DNA from: an uncultured Oribacterium sp.
Lineage (GTDB): Bacteria; Bacillota; Clostridia; Lachnospirales; Lachnospiraceae
Direction: 5' to 3'
Assembly (NCBI GenBank): GCA_934270345.1
Contig: CAKQPT010000002.1
Location: forward strand, 62,001 to 126,000
Length of the DNA: 64,000 nucleotides
Shown here: in pieces, positions 7,564 through 16,525 of the stretch
Numbering within the stretch: the stretch's first letter is position 1
Layout of the letters: every line of letters starts with the position of its first letter
Made by a program: the position numbers and the translations under genes
Notes under the pieces: generated by a model
Seen by the model: only the letters and a program-made list of their open reading frames with translations
Databases searched by the model: none
Told to the model about the DNA's origin: nothing

Positions 7564-8853
7564 ATGGCAAATATCAATGAATATCTGGACTGGCGGGGCG
7601 ATGTGCCCTTCAGCATCGACCCCTTTAACGATGTGGATAACCTCATCCTGAGCGAGCTGGCCTATACCGATTTCGAGGGGATCGTGCCACCACTGGGCAG
7701 CGGCGAGAGCATCTCGCTCCGCGAAGCGTATGCGGCCTTCTTTCAGCGCCATACCCGCGAAGAAATCGAGGCCGAGACGACCTTCTACCACATGGCCCCC
7801 TTCGTGATGGATCATCTCGTCGCGAGCCGGCGCTTCCAGAACCTCCGCTTGGCAAATTACGTGAATCTCATCGACGAGGCGAAGGACGCGCAGTTTTCGG
7901 CCGTCACCTTCCTGCTCGGGCGGGAGGTGCCGATCGCCCTCGACTGTGCCAGCGATGCCACACATGCGCGCATACAGCTCCCGGCAGATGAACGCGAAAC
8001 CGCCTATGTCGCCTACCGCGGCACCGATGATTCCATCGTCGGCTGGAAGGAAGACCTGAACCTCTCATACCAGCTCCGCACGCCCGGGCAGCAGTCCGCC
8101 GTGCATTATCTCGACGAGCTCTTCCGAGGATCATGTCTCCGGCTCCTGGTCGGTGGCCACTCGAAGGGCGGCAACTTCGCCGTGTACGCTTCCGCCTTCT
8201 GCGACCCGGCGGTCCGTCGGCAGATCTGCCGCATCTATACGAATGACGGCCCGGGCTTCCTGCCGGAAATCACGGAATCAACGGCGTATCAGCAGATTCA
8301 GCCGATGATCGTCAGCACGATCCCGGAGAACTCTCTGATTGGCATCCTGCTGACGAGCGACATCGACCATCATGTCGTGCAGGCCGTCGGCATGGGCATC
8401 ATGCAGCATGATCCCCTCAGCTGGCAGGTGTATGGAAATCATTTCGTGGAAGCGGAGAAACGGACAGCGACCTCCCTCGCGGCCGAACGAGGTATGCGGA
8501 CCTGGCTCGAGGAACTCAGCATTGACCAGCGGATCCTCTTCATCGAGACCCTGTTTGACGTGTTTCAGTCCGGCGGTGCCCATACCTTCACGGAGCTCTT
8601 CGAGGATAAGGCCCGCCTGATCGCCGACATGCTCCGCGTCGCTGCCTCGCTCCCGAAGGAAAAGCAGCAGGAGCTCCGTCGCATGCTCGCTGAGTTCGCC
8701 CGCATCGGCGTACGTGTGCTGATCACCGGGGCCCGTGAAAACACGACGAGCATCGCTGAAAAGATTCTCCCGACGAGTGCAGACATCGGCGATGCACTGA
8801 AAAAGCTCGCAGAGAACCGCAGCAGTGGACAGCTGAGTGAAGATGAAAAGTAA
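7564..8853 (+). CDS. DUF2974 alpha/beta-hydrolase-like protein
   Basis: 429 residues. The N-terminal 350 residues match DUF2974 (Mbeg1-like), a lipase-type alpha/beta hydrolase family: TAYVAYRGTDDSIVGWKEDL corresponds to the lipase region before the nucleophile, and LLVGGHSKGGNFAVYAS is the nucleophile elbow with Ser in GHSKGG. No signal peptide, so it should act in the cytoplasm. The C-terminal 90 residues look alpha-helical and charged. The gene is tightly coupled to the DUF4317 gene (1-nt gap) and 12 nt from mnmA. Substrate unknown; esterase or lipase activity is a family expectation only. Confidence 0.85.
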   Translation: MANINEYLDWRGDVPFSIDPFNDVDNLILSELAYTDFEGIVPPLGSGESISLREAYAAFFQRHTREEIEAETTFYHMAPFVMDHLVASRRFQNLRLANYVNLIDEAKDAQFSAVTFLLGREVPIALDCASDATHARIQLPADERETAYVAYRGTDDSIVGWKEDLNLSYQLRTPGQQSAVHYLDELFRGSCLRLLVGGHSKGGNFAVYASAFCDPAVRRQICRIYTNDGPGFLPEITESTAYQQIQPMIVSTIPENSLIGILLTSDIDHHVVQAVGMGIMQHDPLSWQVYGNHFVEAEKRTATSLAAERGMRTWLEELSIDQRILFIETLFDVFQSGGAHTFTELFEDKARLIADMLRVAASLPKEKQQELRRMLAEFARIGVRVLITGARENTTSIAEKILPTSADIGDALKKLAENRSSGQLSEDEK

Positions 8854-8865
8854 GAGGTAGTATAT

Positions 8866-9981
8866 ATGAGTGAAGCAAAGAAGAAGGCCCTGGTGGCAAT
8901 GAGCGGCGGTGTCGACAGCTCCGTGGCGGCCGCGCTGATGTGCGACGCCGGCTATGATGCGATCGGTGTCACCATGAAGCTGTATAATAATGAAACCGTC
9001 GATGTCTGTCGCGAAAATACCTGCTGTACCCTCGAGGACACCGAGGATGCCCGCCAGGTCGCTACGAGCCTCGGCATGCCGTACTATGTCTTTAACTTTA
9101 CCGAAGACTTCGACCGTCAGGTCATCGAACGCTTCGTGCGGACCTACGAAGAGGGCGGCACCCCGAACCCGTGCATCGACTGTAACCGCTATATGAAGCA
9201 TGAGAAGCTCTATCACCGCGCCGAGACCCTCGGCTGCGACGTCATCGTCACCGGCCACTACGCCCGCATCGAGCAGGACCCGGCGACCGGTCGCTGGTTG
9301 CTCAAGAAGGCGAAGAACCTTGCGAAGGACCAGAGCTACGTACTCTACTTCCTGACCCAGCAGCAGCTCGCCCATACCATGTTCCCGCTCGGAAACTTCG
9401 CCTCGAAGGAAGAGGTGCGCGAGGCCGCGGAGAAGTACGGCTTCATCAACGCACGGAAGCACGACTCCCAGGACATCTGCTTTGTCGTGAACGGTGACTA
9501 CGGCGACTTCATCGAGCACTATACCGGAAAAAGCTTCGCGCCTGGAAAGTTCGTCGACACCGAGGGCCATGTGCTCGGTGAGCATAAGGGCATCATCCGC
9601 TACACCATCGGCCAGCGAAAGGGCCTCGGCCTCGCTCTCCCGGCCCCGATGTACGTCTGTGGCAAGGACATGGAGAAAAACGAAGTTATCCTCACCACCG
9701 GCCCGGCCCTCTACAGCAGCGCCCTCATCGCCGACCACTTCAACTGGATCCCGTTTGACGAACCGACCGAAACGGTTCGCGTCACCGTGAAGACCCGCTA
9801 CAAGGCGAAGGAGGTCCCGGCCACCGCCGAAGTCCTCCGCGATGAAAACGGCCTCTCCACCGGCCGCGTCATCGTCCGCTTCGAGCAGCCGGAACGCGCC
9901 GTCGCCACCGGCCAGGCCGTCGTCCTCTACGACGGCGACACCGTCGTCGGCGGAGGCACCATCCGCGAAGCGATCAGGTGA
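8866..9981 (+). CDS. mnmA: tRNA 2-thiouridine(34) synthase MnmA
   Basis: 371 residues, the usual length. AMSGGVDSSVAA is the PP-loop that binds ATP; NPCIDCNRYMK carries the first catalytic Cys and DSQDICFV the second, which forms the persulfide; RYTIGQRKGLG is a further family signature. The enzyme thiolates U34 of tRNA-Lys, -Glu and -Gln, using sulfur relayed from a cysteine desulfurase not seen in this window. GAGGTAG precedes the ATG at 8866. It probably ends the operon starting at the RsuA-type gene, as all four genes are within 12 nt of each other. No clear terminator follows. Confidence 0.97.
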   Translation: MSEAKKKALVAMSGGVDSSVAAALMCDAGYDAIGVTMKLYNNETVDVCRENTCCTLEDTEDARQVATSLGMPYYVFNFTEDFDRQVIERFVRTYEEGGTPNPCIDCNRYMKHEKLYHRAETLGCDVIVTGHYARIEQDPATGRWLLKKAKNLAKDQSYVLYFLTQQQLAHTMFPLGNFASKEEVREAAEKYGFINARKHDSQDICFVVNGDYGDFIEHYTGKSFAPGKFVDTEGHVLGEHKGIIRYTIGQRKGLGLALPAPMYVCGKDMEKNEVILTTGPALYSSALIADHFNWIPFDEPTETVRVTVKTRYKAKEVPATAEVLRDENGLSTGRVIVRFEQPERAVATGQAVVLYDGDTVVGGGTIREAIR

Positions 9982-10040
9982 ATCGGCCTGCACTGCTCCC
10001 GAAAATGTACATCTTAAGCGGATTTTAAAGAAGTTTAAAT

Positions 10041-10069
10041 TTGTATATGAGATATGATTGTGCTAAAAT
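10041..10069 (+). promoter_or_regulatory. Promoter of the rfb operon
   Basis: TTGTAT (10041-10046), 17 nt, TAAAAT (10064-10069) with TG one base upstream of the -10. The leader (about 65 nt) contains a hairpin (10093-10098 GGGGTT region with 10115-10120 AACCCC) directly before the AAAGGAG site. Confidence 0.7.
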
Positions 10070-10140
10070 CCACATAAGTATGTGAAGATACGGGGGTTCT
10101 GCGCCCATTTCCGCAACCCCGCCCATCTAAAGGAGACATT

Positions 10141-11049
10141 ATGAAGGGAATTATTCTTGCCGGTGGATCCGGTACGAGATTATATCCGCTGACCAAAGTA
10201 ACCTCCAAGCAGTTACTTCCGATTTATGATAAGCCGATGATCTACTATCCGCTCAGCGTCCTCATGAACGCCGGCATCCGCGACATCCTGCTTATTTCAA
10301 CACCGAACGATACCCCGCGCTTCGAGGACCTGCTCGGCGACGGCAGCCAGTTCGGCATCAACTTACAGTATAAGGTACAGCCATCCCCGGATGGACTCGC
10401 ACAGGCCTTCATTCTGGGCGCTGACTTCATCGGTGACGATTCCGTCGCGATGATTCTCGGCGACAACATCTTCTCCGGCCACGGCTTCAAGAAGGCACTC
10501 CGCCAGGCTGCTGCGAAGGAATCCGGCGCGACCGTTTTCGGCTACTATGTCGATGACCCGGAGCGTTTCGGTATCGTCGCCTTCGACGAGAACGGAAAGG
10601 CCATCTCCATCGAGGAGAAGCCGGAGCACCCGAAGTCCAACTACTGCGTGACCGGTCTCTACTTCTATGATAACCGCGTCGTAGAGTACGCGAAGAACCT
10701 GAAGCCATCCGCACGTGGCGAGCTCGAGATCACCGACCTAAATCGGATCTACCTCGAGAACGGCGAGCTCGACGTCACCCTGCTCGGACAGGGCTTCACC
10801 TGGCTCGACACCGGTACCCACGAGTCCCTCGTCGATGCGACGAACTTCGTCCGCACCATCGAGACCCACGAGCATCGTAAGATCGCCTGCCTCGAGGAGA
10901 TCGCCTATCTCAACGGCTGGATCGGCCGTGATAAGGTCGAGGAAGCCTACGAGATGTATAAGAAGAACGAGTACGGCAAGTACCTGAAGGACGTGCTTGA
11001 CGGCAAGTATGTCGATAAGATCACAGAGCAGAACGAGCTCGGTAAGTAA
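10141..11049 (+). CDS. rfbA: Glucose-1-phosphate thymidylyltransferase RfbA
   Basis: 302 residues, normal for RmlA. It has the nucleotidyltransferase signature [16 protein letters not shown], the [17 protein letters not shown] sugar-phosphate loop, and [11 protein letters not shown] with a metal-binding Asp. It joins dTTP and glucose-1-phosphate to make dTDP-glucose in the cytoplasm, the first step to dTDP-rhamnose and dTDP amino sugars. The start is supported by AAAGGAGA 5 nt before the ATG and a promoter 70-100 nt upstream. First gene of the operon with rfbB, rfbD and the mutase. Confidence 0.97.
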   Translation: MKGIILAGGSGTRLYPLTKVTSKQLLPIYDKPMIYYPLSVLMNAGIRDILLISTPNDTPRFEDLLGDGSQFGINLQYKVQPSPDGLAQAFILGADFIGDDSVAMILGDNIFSGHGFKKALRQAAAKESGATVFGYYVDDPERFGIVAFDENGKAISIEEKPEHPKSNYCVTGLYFYDNRVVEYAKNLKPSARGELEITDLNRIYLENGELDVTLLGQGFTWLDTGTHESLVDATNFVRTIETHEHRKIACLEEIAYLNGWIGRDKVEEAYEMYKKNEYGKYLKDVLDGKYVDKITEQNELGK

Positions 11050-11148
11050 CCATAGCTGAAATGAGGCTCTGAAATCATCGATGATCATAAACGGCAGTAT
11101 CCGGCACGAAACGCCCGGGCAGCCGATGATCCAGGAAAGGAATGTAAT

Positions 11149-12180
11149 ATGAAATATATCGTAACCGGTGGCGCCGGCTTTATCGGCGGCAACTTCATGC
11201 ACTTCGCAGTCAACACCTATCCGGAGGATATGTGGATCTGTCTCGATGCCCTGACCTATGCAGGTAACCTCGAGACCCTCGCACCGCTCGAGGGCAAGCC
11301 GAACTATAAGTTCGTCAAGGGTGACATCGCTGACCGCGCGTTCATCTTCAAGCTCTTCGAGGAGGAGAAGCCGGATGTCATCATCAACTTCGCTGCGGAG
11401 TCGCACGTAGACCGTTCCGTGACGAACCCGGACATCTTCCTTCAGACGAACGTCGGCGGTACCGTAACCCTGCTCGACGCCTGCAAGAAGTACGGCATCC
11501 AGCGTTATCACCAGGTTTCCACCGATGAGGTATACGGCGACCTGCCACTGGACCGCCCGGACCTCTTCTTCACCGAGGACAACAAGATCAAGGCATCTTC
11601 CCCGTACTCTGCATCGAAGGCAAGTGCAGATCTCTTCGTCATGGCGTACCACAGAACCTTCGGTATCCCGGTGACGATCTCACGCTGCTCGAACAACTAC
11701 GGCCCGTATCACTTCCCGGAGAAGCTGATCCCGCTCGTCATCTCCAGAGCGCTCAATGATGAGAAGATCCCTGTATATGGCAACGGCGCAAACGTACGTG
11801 ACTGGCTCTATGTCACCGATCACTGCAAGGCCATCGATCTGATCGTCCGGAAGGGTAAGCCAGGTGAGGTCTACAACATTGGCGGACACAACGAGCGCAC
11901 CAACCTCGAGGTCGTGAAGACCATCCTGAAGGCACTCGGTAAGCCGGAGTCCCTCATCGAGTATGTAAAGGACAGACCGGGCCACGATCTCCGCTATGCG
12001 ATGGACCCGACGAAGATCGAGACCGAGCTCGGCTGGCAGCCGGAGTACACCTTCGATACCGGTATCCCTGTCACGATCGACTGGTATCTCAACAACAAGG
12101 AGTGGTGGGAGCACATCGTTTCCGGTGAGTACCAGAGCTACTTCGAGAAGATGTATGTACAGGGTAAGGGTCTTCAGTAA
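11149..12180 (+). CDS. rfbB: dTDP-glucose 4,6-dehydratase RfbB
   Basis: 343 residues. An extended short-chain dehydrogenase: the NAD-binding loop VTGGAGFIGGNF, STDEVYGDL, and the YSASKASAD catalytic Tyr/Lys pair (YxxxK). SRCSNNYGPYHFPEKLIPL is the typical substrate-binding segment. It converts dTDP-glucose to dTDP-4-keto-6-deoxyglucose, the branch point feeding both rhamnose and the DegT-type aminotransferase at 26162. It follows rfbA after 99 nt, which hold no open frame of interest and no rfbC, and is preceded by GGAAAGGA. A terminator hairpin follows at 12193. Confidence 0.97.
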   Translation: MKYIVTGGAGFIGGNFMHFAVNTYPEDMWICLDALTYAGNLETLAPLEGKPNYKFVKGDIADRAFIFKLFEEEKPDVIINFAAESHVDRSVTNPDIFLQTNVGGTVTLLDACKKYGIQRYHQVSTDEVYGDLPLDRPDLFFTEDNKIKASSPYSASKASADLFVMAYHRTFGIPVTISRCSNNYGPYHFPEKLIPLVISRALNDEKIPVYGNGANVRDWLYVTDHCKAIDLIVRKGKPGEVYNIGGHNERTNLEVVKTILKALGKPESLIEYVKDRPGHDLRYAMDPTKIETELGWQPEYTFDTGIPVTIDWYLNNKEWWEHIVSGEYQSYFEKMYVQGKGLQ

Positions 12181-12192
12181 ATAGCCGATTCA

Positions 12193-12229
12193 TCCCTCGC
12201 ATGTATATGTGAGGGATTTGCTTTTTTTA
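12193..12229 (+). terminator. Terminator or attenuator between rfbB and rfbD
   Basis: TCCCTCGCAT (12193-12202) pairs with ATGTGAGGGA (12207-12216, one G-T) around a GTAT loop, followed by TTTGCTTTTTTT. It would reduce expression of rfbD and the mutase relative to rfbA and rfbB. Confidence 0.85.
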
Positions 12230-12252
12230 AGACTGAAAATAAGAGGTTTTTT

Positions 12253-13176
12253 ATGAAAATATTTGTAACAGGTGTCAATGGCCAGCTCGGTCACGATGTG
12301 ATGAACGAACTCGCGAAGCGCGGCTATGAGGGTGTCGGCACGGACATCCAGCCGGTATACAGCGGCGTGATGGATGATTCGGCGGTGACCCGTATGCCGT
12401 ATGTGCAGATGGACATCACGAATCGTGCCCAGGTTTCCTCCATCATCCGTGAGCTTCATCCGGATGTCATCGTGCACTGTGCGGCCTGGACCGCGGTCGA
12501 TGCTGCGGAGGATGAGGCGAATCGTCCGAAGGTAAAGGCGATCAATGTCGACGGCGTGCAGAACATCGCGGACGCCGCGAAGCTCGTGGATGCGAAGATG
12601 ATCTATATCTCCACGGACTACGTCTTCGACGGCCAGGGCGAGACCCCGTGGCAGCCGGACTGTAAGGACTATGCGCCGCTCAACTACTACGGTGAGACGA
12701 AGCTTGGCGGTGAGCAGGCTGTGGCCCGCACCCTCGAGAAGTATTTCATCGTCCGCATCGCCTGGGTCTTCGGCCTCAACGGAAAGAACTTCATCAAGAC
12801 CATGCTGAACGTCGGAAAGACCCACGATACCGTACGCGTGGTCAATGATCAGATCGGGACACCGACCTATACACTGGACCTCGCACGACTGCTCGTGGAT
12901 ATGCTTGAGACCGAGAAGTACGGCTACTATCATGCAACCAACGAGGGCGGCTATATCAGCTGGTATGATTTTACGAAGGAAATCTACCGTCAGGCCGGCT
13001 ATACCACGAAGGTCGTGCCGGTGACCAGTGCCGAGTACGGCGCGAGCGTGGCGGCCCGTCCGTTCAACTCCCGCCTCGATAAGTCGAAGCTTCGCGAGGC
13101 CGGATTCACACCGCTCCCGACCTGGCAGGATGCGGTCGGCCGTTATCTCGAGGCGCTGAAGAGAAGCGAAGTATAA
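12253..13176 (+). CDS. rfbD: dTDP-4-dehydrorhamnose reductase RfbD
   Basis: 307 residues. The NAD(P)-binding start FVTGVNGQLGHDVMNEL, HCAAWTAVDAAEDE, the ISTDYVFDG motif and the YGETKLGGE Tyr/Lys pair identify an RmlD-type reductase, which makes dTDP-L-rhamnose from the 4-keto sugar. No 3,5-epimerase (RmlC) domain is fused to it. AGAGG lies 6 nt before the ATG. It sits after the terminator at 12193, so it may need read-through or a promoter I cannot identify. The mutase gene begins 9 nt after its stop. Confidence 0.95.
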   Translation: MKIFVTGVNGQLGHDVMNELAKRGYEGVGTDIQPVYSGVMDDSAVTRMPYVQMDITNRAQVSSIIRELHPDVIVHCAAWTAVDAAEDEANRPKVKAINVDGVQNIADAAKLVDAKMIYISTDYVFDGQGETPWQPDCKDYAPLNYYGETKLGGEQAVARTLEKYFIVRIAWVFGLNGKNFIKTMLNVGKTHDTVRVVNDQIGTPTYTLDLARLLVDMLETEKYGYYHATNEGGYISWYDFTKEIYRQAGYTTKVVPVTSAEYGASVAARPFNSRLDKSKLREAGFTPLPTWQDAVGRYLEALKRSEV

Positions 13177-13185
13177 GGAGAGAAT

Positions 13186-14550
13186 ATGGGAAAATATTTT
13201 GGAACCGATGGTTACCGTGGTGAGGCCAATGTCAATCTGACGGCCGACAGTGCCTTCCGTGTAGGCAAGTTCCTCGGATGGTACTATGGACAGCAGAAGA
13301 AAAACGGCGAGCACTGCCGCATCGTCATCGGTAAGGATACGAGACGTTCCAGCTATATGTTTGAATATGCGATCGCCGCAGGAATCACTGCGACCGGTGC
13401 AGATGCCTACCTTCTGCATGTGACGACGACCCCGTCCGTCGCCTATGTGGCCCGCTCGGAGGACTTCGACTGTGGTGTGATGATCTCCGCCTCCCATAAT
13501 CCGTACTATGATAACGGCATCAAGGTCATCAACGGAAACGGTGAGAAGCTCGGCGATGATGTCATAAAGAAGATCGAGGATTACCTCGACGGTGTAACCC
13601 CGGAGGTGCCGCTCGCGACCCGTGCGGATATCGGACGCACCATCGATTTTGCGGCCGGACGGAACCGCTACATCGGTTACCTCATCTCACTGGCTACCCG
13701 CAGCTTCAAGGGAAAGAAGGTCGCCCTCGACTGCTCGAACGGCTCCGCTTCCTCGGTTGCGAAGTCCGTCTTCGACGCACTCGGCGCCGATACCCATGTA
13801 ATCAACAACGAGCCGAACGGCACCAACATCAACGACAAGTGCGGATCGACCCACATCGAGTCGCTTCAGAAATATGTCGTGGAGCAGGGCTGTGATGTCG
13901 GCTTCGCTTACGACGGTGATGCGGACCGCTGCCTCGCCGTCGATGAGGATGGTCGTGTCGTCAACGGTGACCAGATCATGTATGTCTGTGGCTGCTACAT
14001 GAAGGAGCAGGGACAGCTGCAGGATAACACCATCGTGACCACCGTCATGTCGAACTTTGGACTTTATAAGGCACTCGATGAGGTCGGCATCCGGTATGAG
14101 AAGACGAAGGTCGGCGACCGTTTCGTCTATGAGAACATGTCACAGAACGGCTTTTCCCTCGGTGGAGAGCAGTCCGGACACATCATCTTCCTGCGTCATG
14201 CGACGACCGGTGATGGTATCCTGACCTCCATCAAGGTGATGGAGACGATGCTTGCGAAGAAGCAGTCTCTGAAGCAGCTGGCGGCTCCGTTTGTTGTCTT
14301 CCCGCAGGTGCTGAAGAATGTGCGCGTCCTCGACAAGGAGACGGCACAGAATAACCCGGCGGTGCAGAAGGCTGTACAGGAGGTGACCGAGGCCCTCGGA
14401 AACGATGGTCGTATCCTTCTCCGTGCATCCGGCACCGAGCCACTCGTACGTGTCATGGTAGAGGCGGACACACAGGAGAAGTGTGAGCGTTATGTCGATC
14501 AAGTTATCGCAGTTATGAACAAAGAGGGGCTGGTCCTCACTGTTCAGTGA
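13186..14550 (+). CDS. glmM: Phosphoglucosamine mutase-type phosphohexomutase
   Basis: 454 residues, normal for GlmM. The start GKYFGTDGYRG, the phosphoserine loop MISASHNPYYDNG, the metal-binding loop FAYDGDADRCLAVDEDG and the C-terminal LRASGTEPLVRVMVEA phosphate loop are all present. The FGTDGYRG start favours GlmM (glucosamine-6-P to glucosamine-1-P, for UDP-GlcNAc). Phosphoglucomutase or phosphomannomutase activity is possible, and would supply glucose-1-phosphate to RfbA in this operon. AAGGAGAG precedes the ATG. Confidence 0.88.
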   Translation: MGKYFGTDGYRGEANVNLTADSAFRVGKFLGWYYGQQKKNGEHCRIVIGKDTRRSSYMFEYAIAAGITATGADAYLLHVTTTPSVAYVARSEDFDCGVMISASHNPYYDNGIKVINGNGEKLGDDVIKKIEDYLDGVTPEVPLATRADIGRTIDFAAGRNRYIGYLISLATRSFKGKKVALDCSNGSASSVAKSVFDALGADTHVINNEPNGTNINDKCGSTHIESLQKYVVEQGCDVGFAYDGDADRCLAVDEDGRVVNGDQIMYVCGCYMKEQGQLQDNTIVTTVMSNFGLYKALDEVGIRYEKTKVGDRFVYENMSQNGFSLGGEQSGHIIFLRHATTGDGILTSIKVMETMLAKKQSLKQLAAPFVVFPQVLKNVRVLDKETAQNNPAVQKAVQEVTEALGNDGRILLRASGTEPLVRVMVEADTQEKCERYVDQVIAVMNKEGLVLTVQ

Positions 14551-14580
14551 CGCTATAATAAGAAATTATACAGATGTACG

Positions 14581-14605
14581 CACATATAACCGTGTGGTAT
14601 ATGTG
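14581..14605 (+). promoter_or_regulatory. Inverted repeat upstream of leuA
   Basis: CACATATA (14581-14588) and TATATGTG (14598-14605) pair, with CC/GG inside and a GTGT loop. No T run follows, so it is not a terminator; it may be an operator or an RNA hairpin in the leader. No T-box features are seen. Confidence 0.5.
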
Positions 14606-14655
14606 ATAGACTGAGACATAATAGAGAAGACTTTCAAGGAAAGGAAGCGGCAGCT

Positions 14656-16407
14656 ATGTTAAATTACAAGCGTTACAGACGTTTTCCAGCGTTCAGATAT
14701 CCGGAAAGAACCTGGATGGATAAGGAAATCACGGAGGCACCGATCTGGTGCTCTGTCGATCTACGTGATGGTAACCAGGCGCTGGTGGATCCGATGAGCG
14801 TAGAGGAGAAGATCGAGTTTTTCCAGATGCTTGTAAAGCTGGGCTTCAAGGAAATCGAGGTGGGCTTCCCTGCCGCATCGCAGATCGAGTATGATTTCCT
14901 GCGTCAGCTGATCGAGCGGAAGATGATCCCGGATGATGTGACCGTACAGGTGCTGGTGCAGTGTCGTGCCGAGCAGCTCGAGCGTACCTTCGACTGCCTC
15001 GCCGGTCTCAAACAGGCTATCGTCCACATCTATAACTCCACTTCCGTCCTTCAGAGAGATGTGGTGTTCCATAAGAGTAAGGAAGAAATCATTGACATCG
15101 CCCTGACCGGTACCCAGCTCGTAAAGAAGTATGCCGCCGGCTTCCCGGGCCATATTCGCCTCGAGTATTCACCGGAGTCCTTCACGGGCACCGAGATGGA
15201 TTACGCGGCCGAGATCTGTAACGCCGTGCTCGACGCATGGGAGTGCGGTGAGGGCCGCGAGGTCATCATCAACCTGCCGTCCACGGTGGAGATGAATACG
15301 CCGAATGTCTATGCCGATCAGATCGAGTATATGTCGAAGCACCTCAAGCACCGTGAGCATGTGATTCTGTCCGTGCACCCGCACAACGATCGTGGTGAGG
15401 GTGTCGCGTCCACAGAGCTTGCACTGCTTGCCGGTGCAGACCGTGTCGAGGGTACGCTCTTCGGAAACGGTGAGCGTACGGGCAATGTCGACATCCTGAC
15501 GCTCGCCTATAACATGTTCTCCCAGGGTGTGGATCCGAAGCTCGAGCTTGAGGATATCAACAGCATCAAGGAGGTCTACGAGCGCTGCACGAAGATGACG
15601 ATTCCGCCGAGACAGCCGTACGCCGGCGCGCTCGTATTTACAGCGTTCTCCGGTTCGCATCAGGATGCCATCAACAAGGGCGTACAGGCGATGCACGAGC
15701 GCCAGAGCGCGATCTGGGAGGTTCCGTACCTGCCGATCGACCCGGCCGACATCGGTCGAAAGTACGAGCCGATCGTCCGTATCAACAGCCAGTCCGGCAA
15801 GGGCGGTGTCGCCTTCGTCATGGATGCGCAGTTCGGCTACAAGCTGCCGAAGGGCATGCAGCGTGAGTTTGCGGATTATATCCAGGCTCTGTCGGAGCAG
15901 GAGGGCGAGGTGTCACCACAGGAAATCTACGATATCTTCCAGGCAGAGTACGTCGAGACGAAGGAGCCGATCCACTTCAAGAACATCCGTACCACCGATA
16001 CCGAGAACGGCGACGATACCTATACCACGATGGCCCATGTGACCTATCTCAGTCATGGTAGCCTGCAGCACTTCGATGGTGTCGGCAACGGACCGATCGA
16101 TGCGGTGATTTCGGGTCTTGCAGAGGAGCTGAAGATCAACATCAAGGTTCTCGATTACCAGGAGCATGCGCTCGGTACCGGTTCGAACGTAAAGGCGGTT
16201 TCCTACATCCACCTGCTGGATGTGAATACCGGCAAGACCAGCTATGGTGTCGGCTTAAGCTCCAACATCACACGTTCTTCGATCCGTGGTCTCTTCAGTG
16301 CGGTGAACCGCATGTTCTTCCCGGAGGAAGCAGAGGCGGCTGGAAAGAAGCGTGTCGAGCAGAAGAAGGCCGGACAGAATCCGCGGGATCTCTTCGGAAA
16401 TTCATAA
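14656..16407 (+). CDS. leuA: 2-isopropylmalate synthase, type 2 LeuA
   Basis: 583 residues, the longer actinobacterial/clostridial LeuA type. WCSVDLRDGNQAL is the acetyl-CoA/2-ketoisovalerate active-site start with metal-binding Asp; LSVHPHNDRGEGVAS and LFGNGERTGNVD hold the metal-binding His pair and the conserved GxGERxGN loop. The C-terminal part (from about residue 440) is the leucine-responsive regulatory domain. It condenses acetyl-CoA with 2-ketoisovalerate, the first step of leucine synthesis. No other leu genes are nearby, and the gene stands alone between the mutase gene and a strong terminator. GGAAGCGG precedes the ATG. Confidence 0.96.
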   Translation: MLNYKRYRRFPAFRYPERTWMDKEITEAPIWCSVDLRDGNQALVDPMSVEEKIEFFQMLVKLGFKEIEVGFPAASQIEYDFLRQLIERKMIPDDVTVQVLVQCRAEQLERTFDCLAGLKQAIVHIYNSTSVLQRDVVFHKSKEEIIDIALTGTQLVKKYAAGFPGHIRLEYSPESFTGTEMDYAAEICNAVLDAWECGEGREVIINLPSTVEMNTPNVYADQIEYMSKHLKHREHVILSVHPHNDRGEGVASTELALLAGADRVEGTLFGNGERTGNVDILTLAYNMFSQGVDPKLELEDINSIKEVYERCTKMTIPPRQPYAGALVFTAFSGSHQDAINKGVQAMHERQSAIWEVPYLPIDPADIGRKYEPIVRINSQSGKGGVAFVMDAQFGYKLPKGMQREFADYIQALSEQEGEVSPQEIYDIFQAEYVETKEPIHFKNIRTTDTENGDDTYTTMAHVTYLSHGSLQHFDGVGNGPIDAVISGLAEELKINIKVLDYQEHALGTGSNVKAVSYIHLLDVNTGKTSYGVGLSSNITRSSIRGLFSAVNRMFFPEEAEAAGKKRVEQKKAGQNPRDLFGNS

Positions 16408-16419
16408 ATAAACATGCCG

Positions 16420-16455
16420 GAAGAGGCTGTCGCAGAGCGACAGCCTCTTCTTTAT
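16420..16455 (+). terminator. Terminator after leuA
   Basis: A perfect 14-bp stem, GAAGAGGCTGTCGC (16420-16433) with its complement at 16437-16450, AGA loop, then TTTATT. Confidence 0.95.
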
Positions 16456-16525
16456 TAGCTGAAATTACGTTATAATAGTGTGAATTATGCAATGATGCGC
16501 TGTCTGGCGCAGAAAGGCGACGACT

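Noticed and set aside
8278..9993. Leftward open frame of 571 codons
   Set aside because: Runs antisense across both the DUF2974 gene and mnmA, which are well supported.
14551..14655. T-box leader before leuA
   Set aside because: The region is only about 105 nt and lacks the T-box sequence and an antiterminator/terminator pair.
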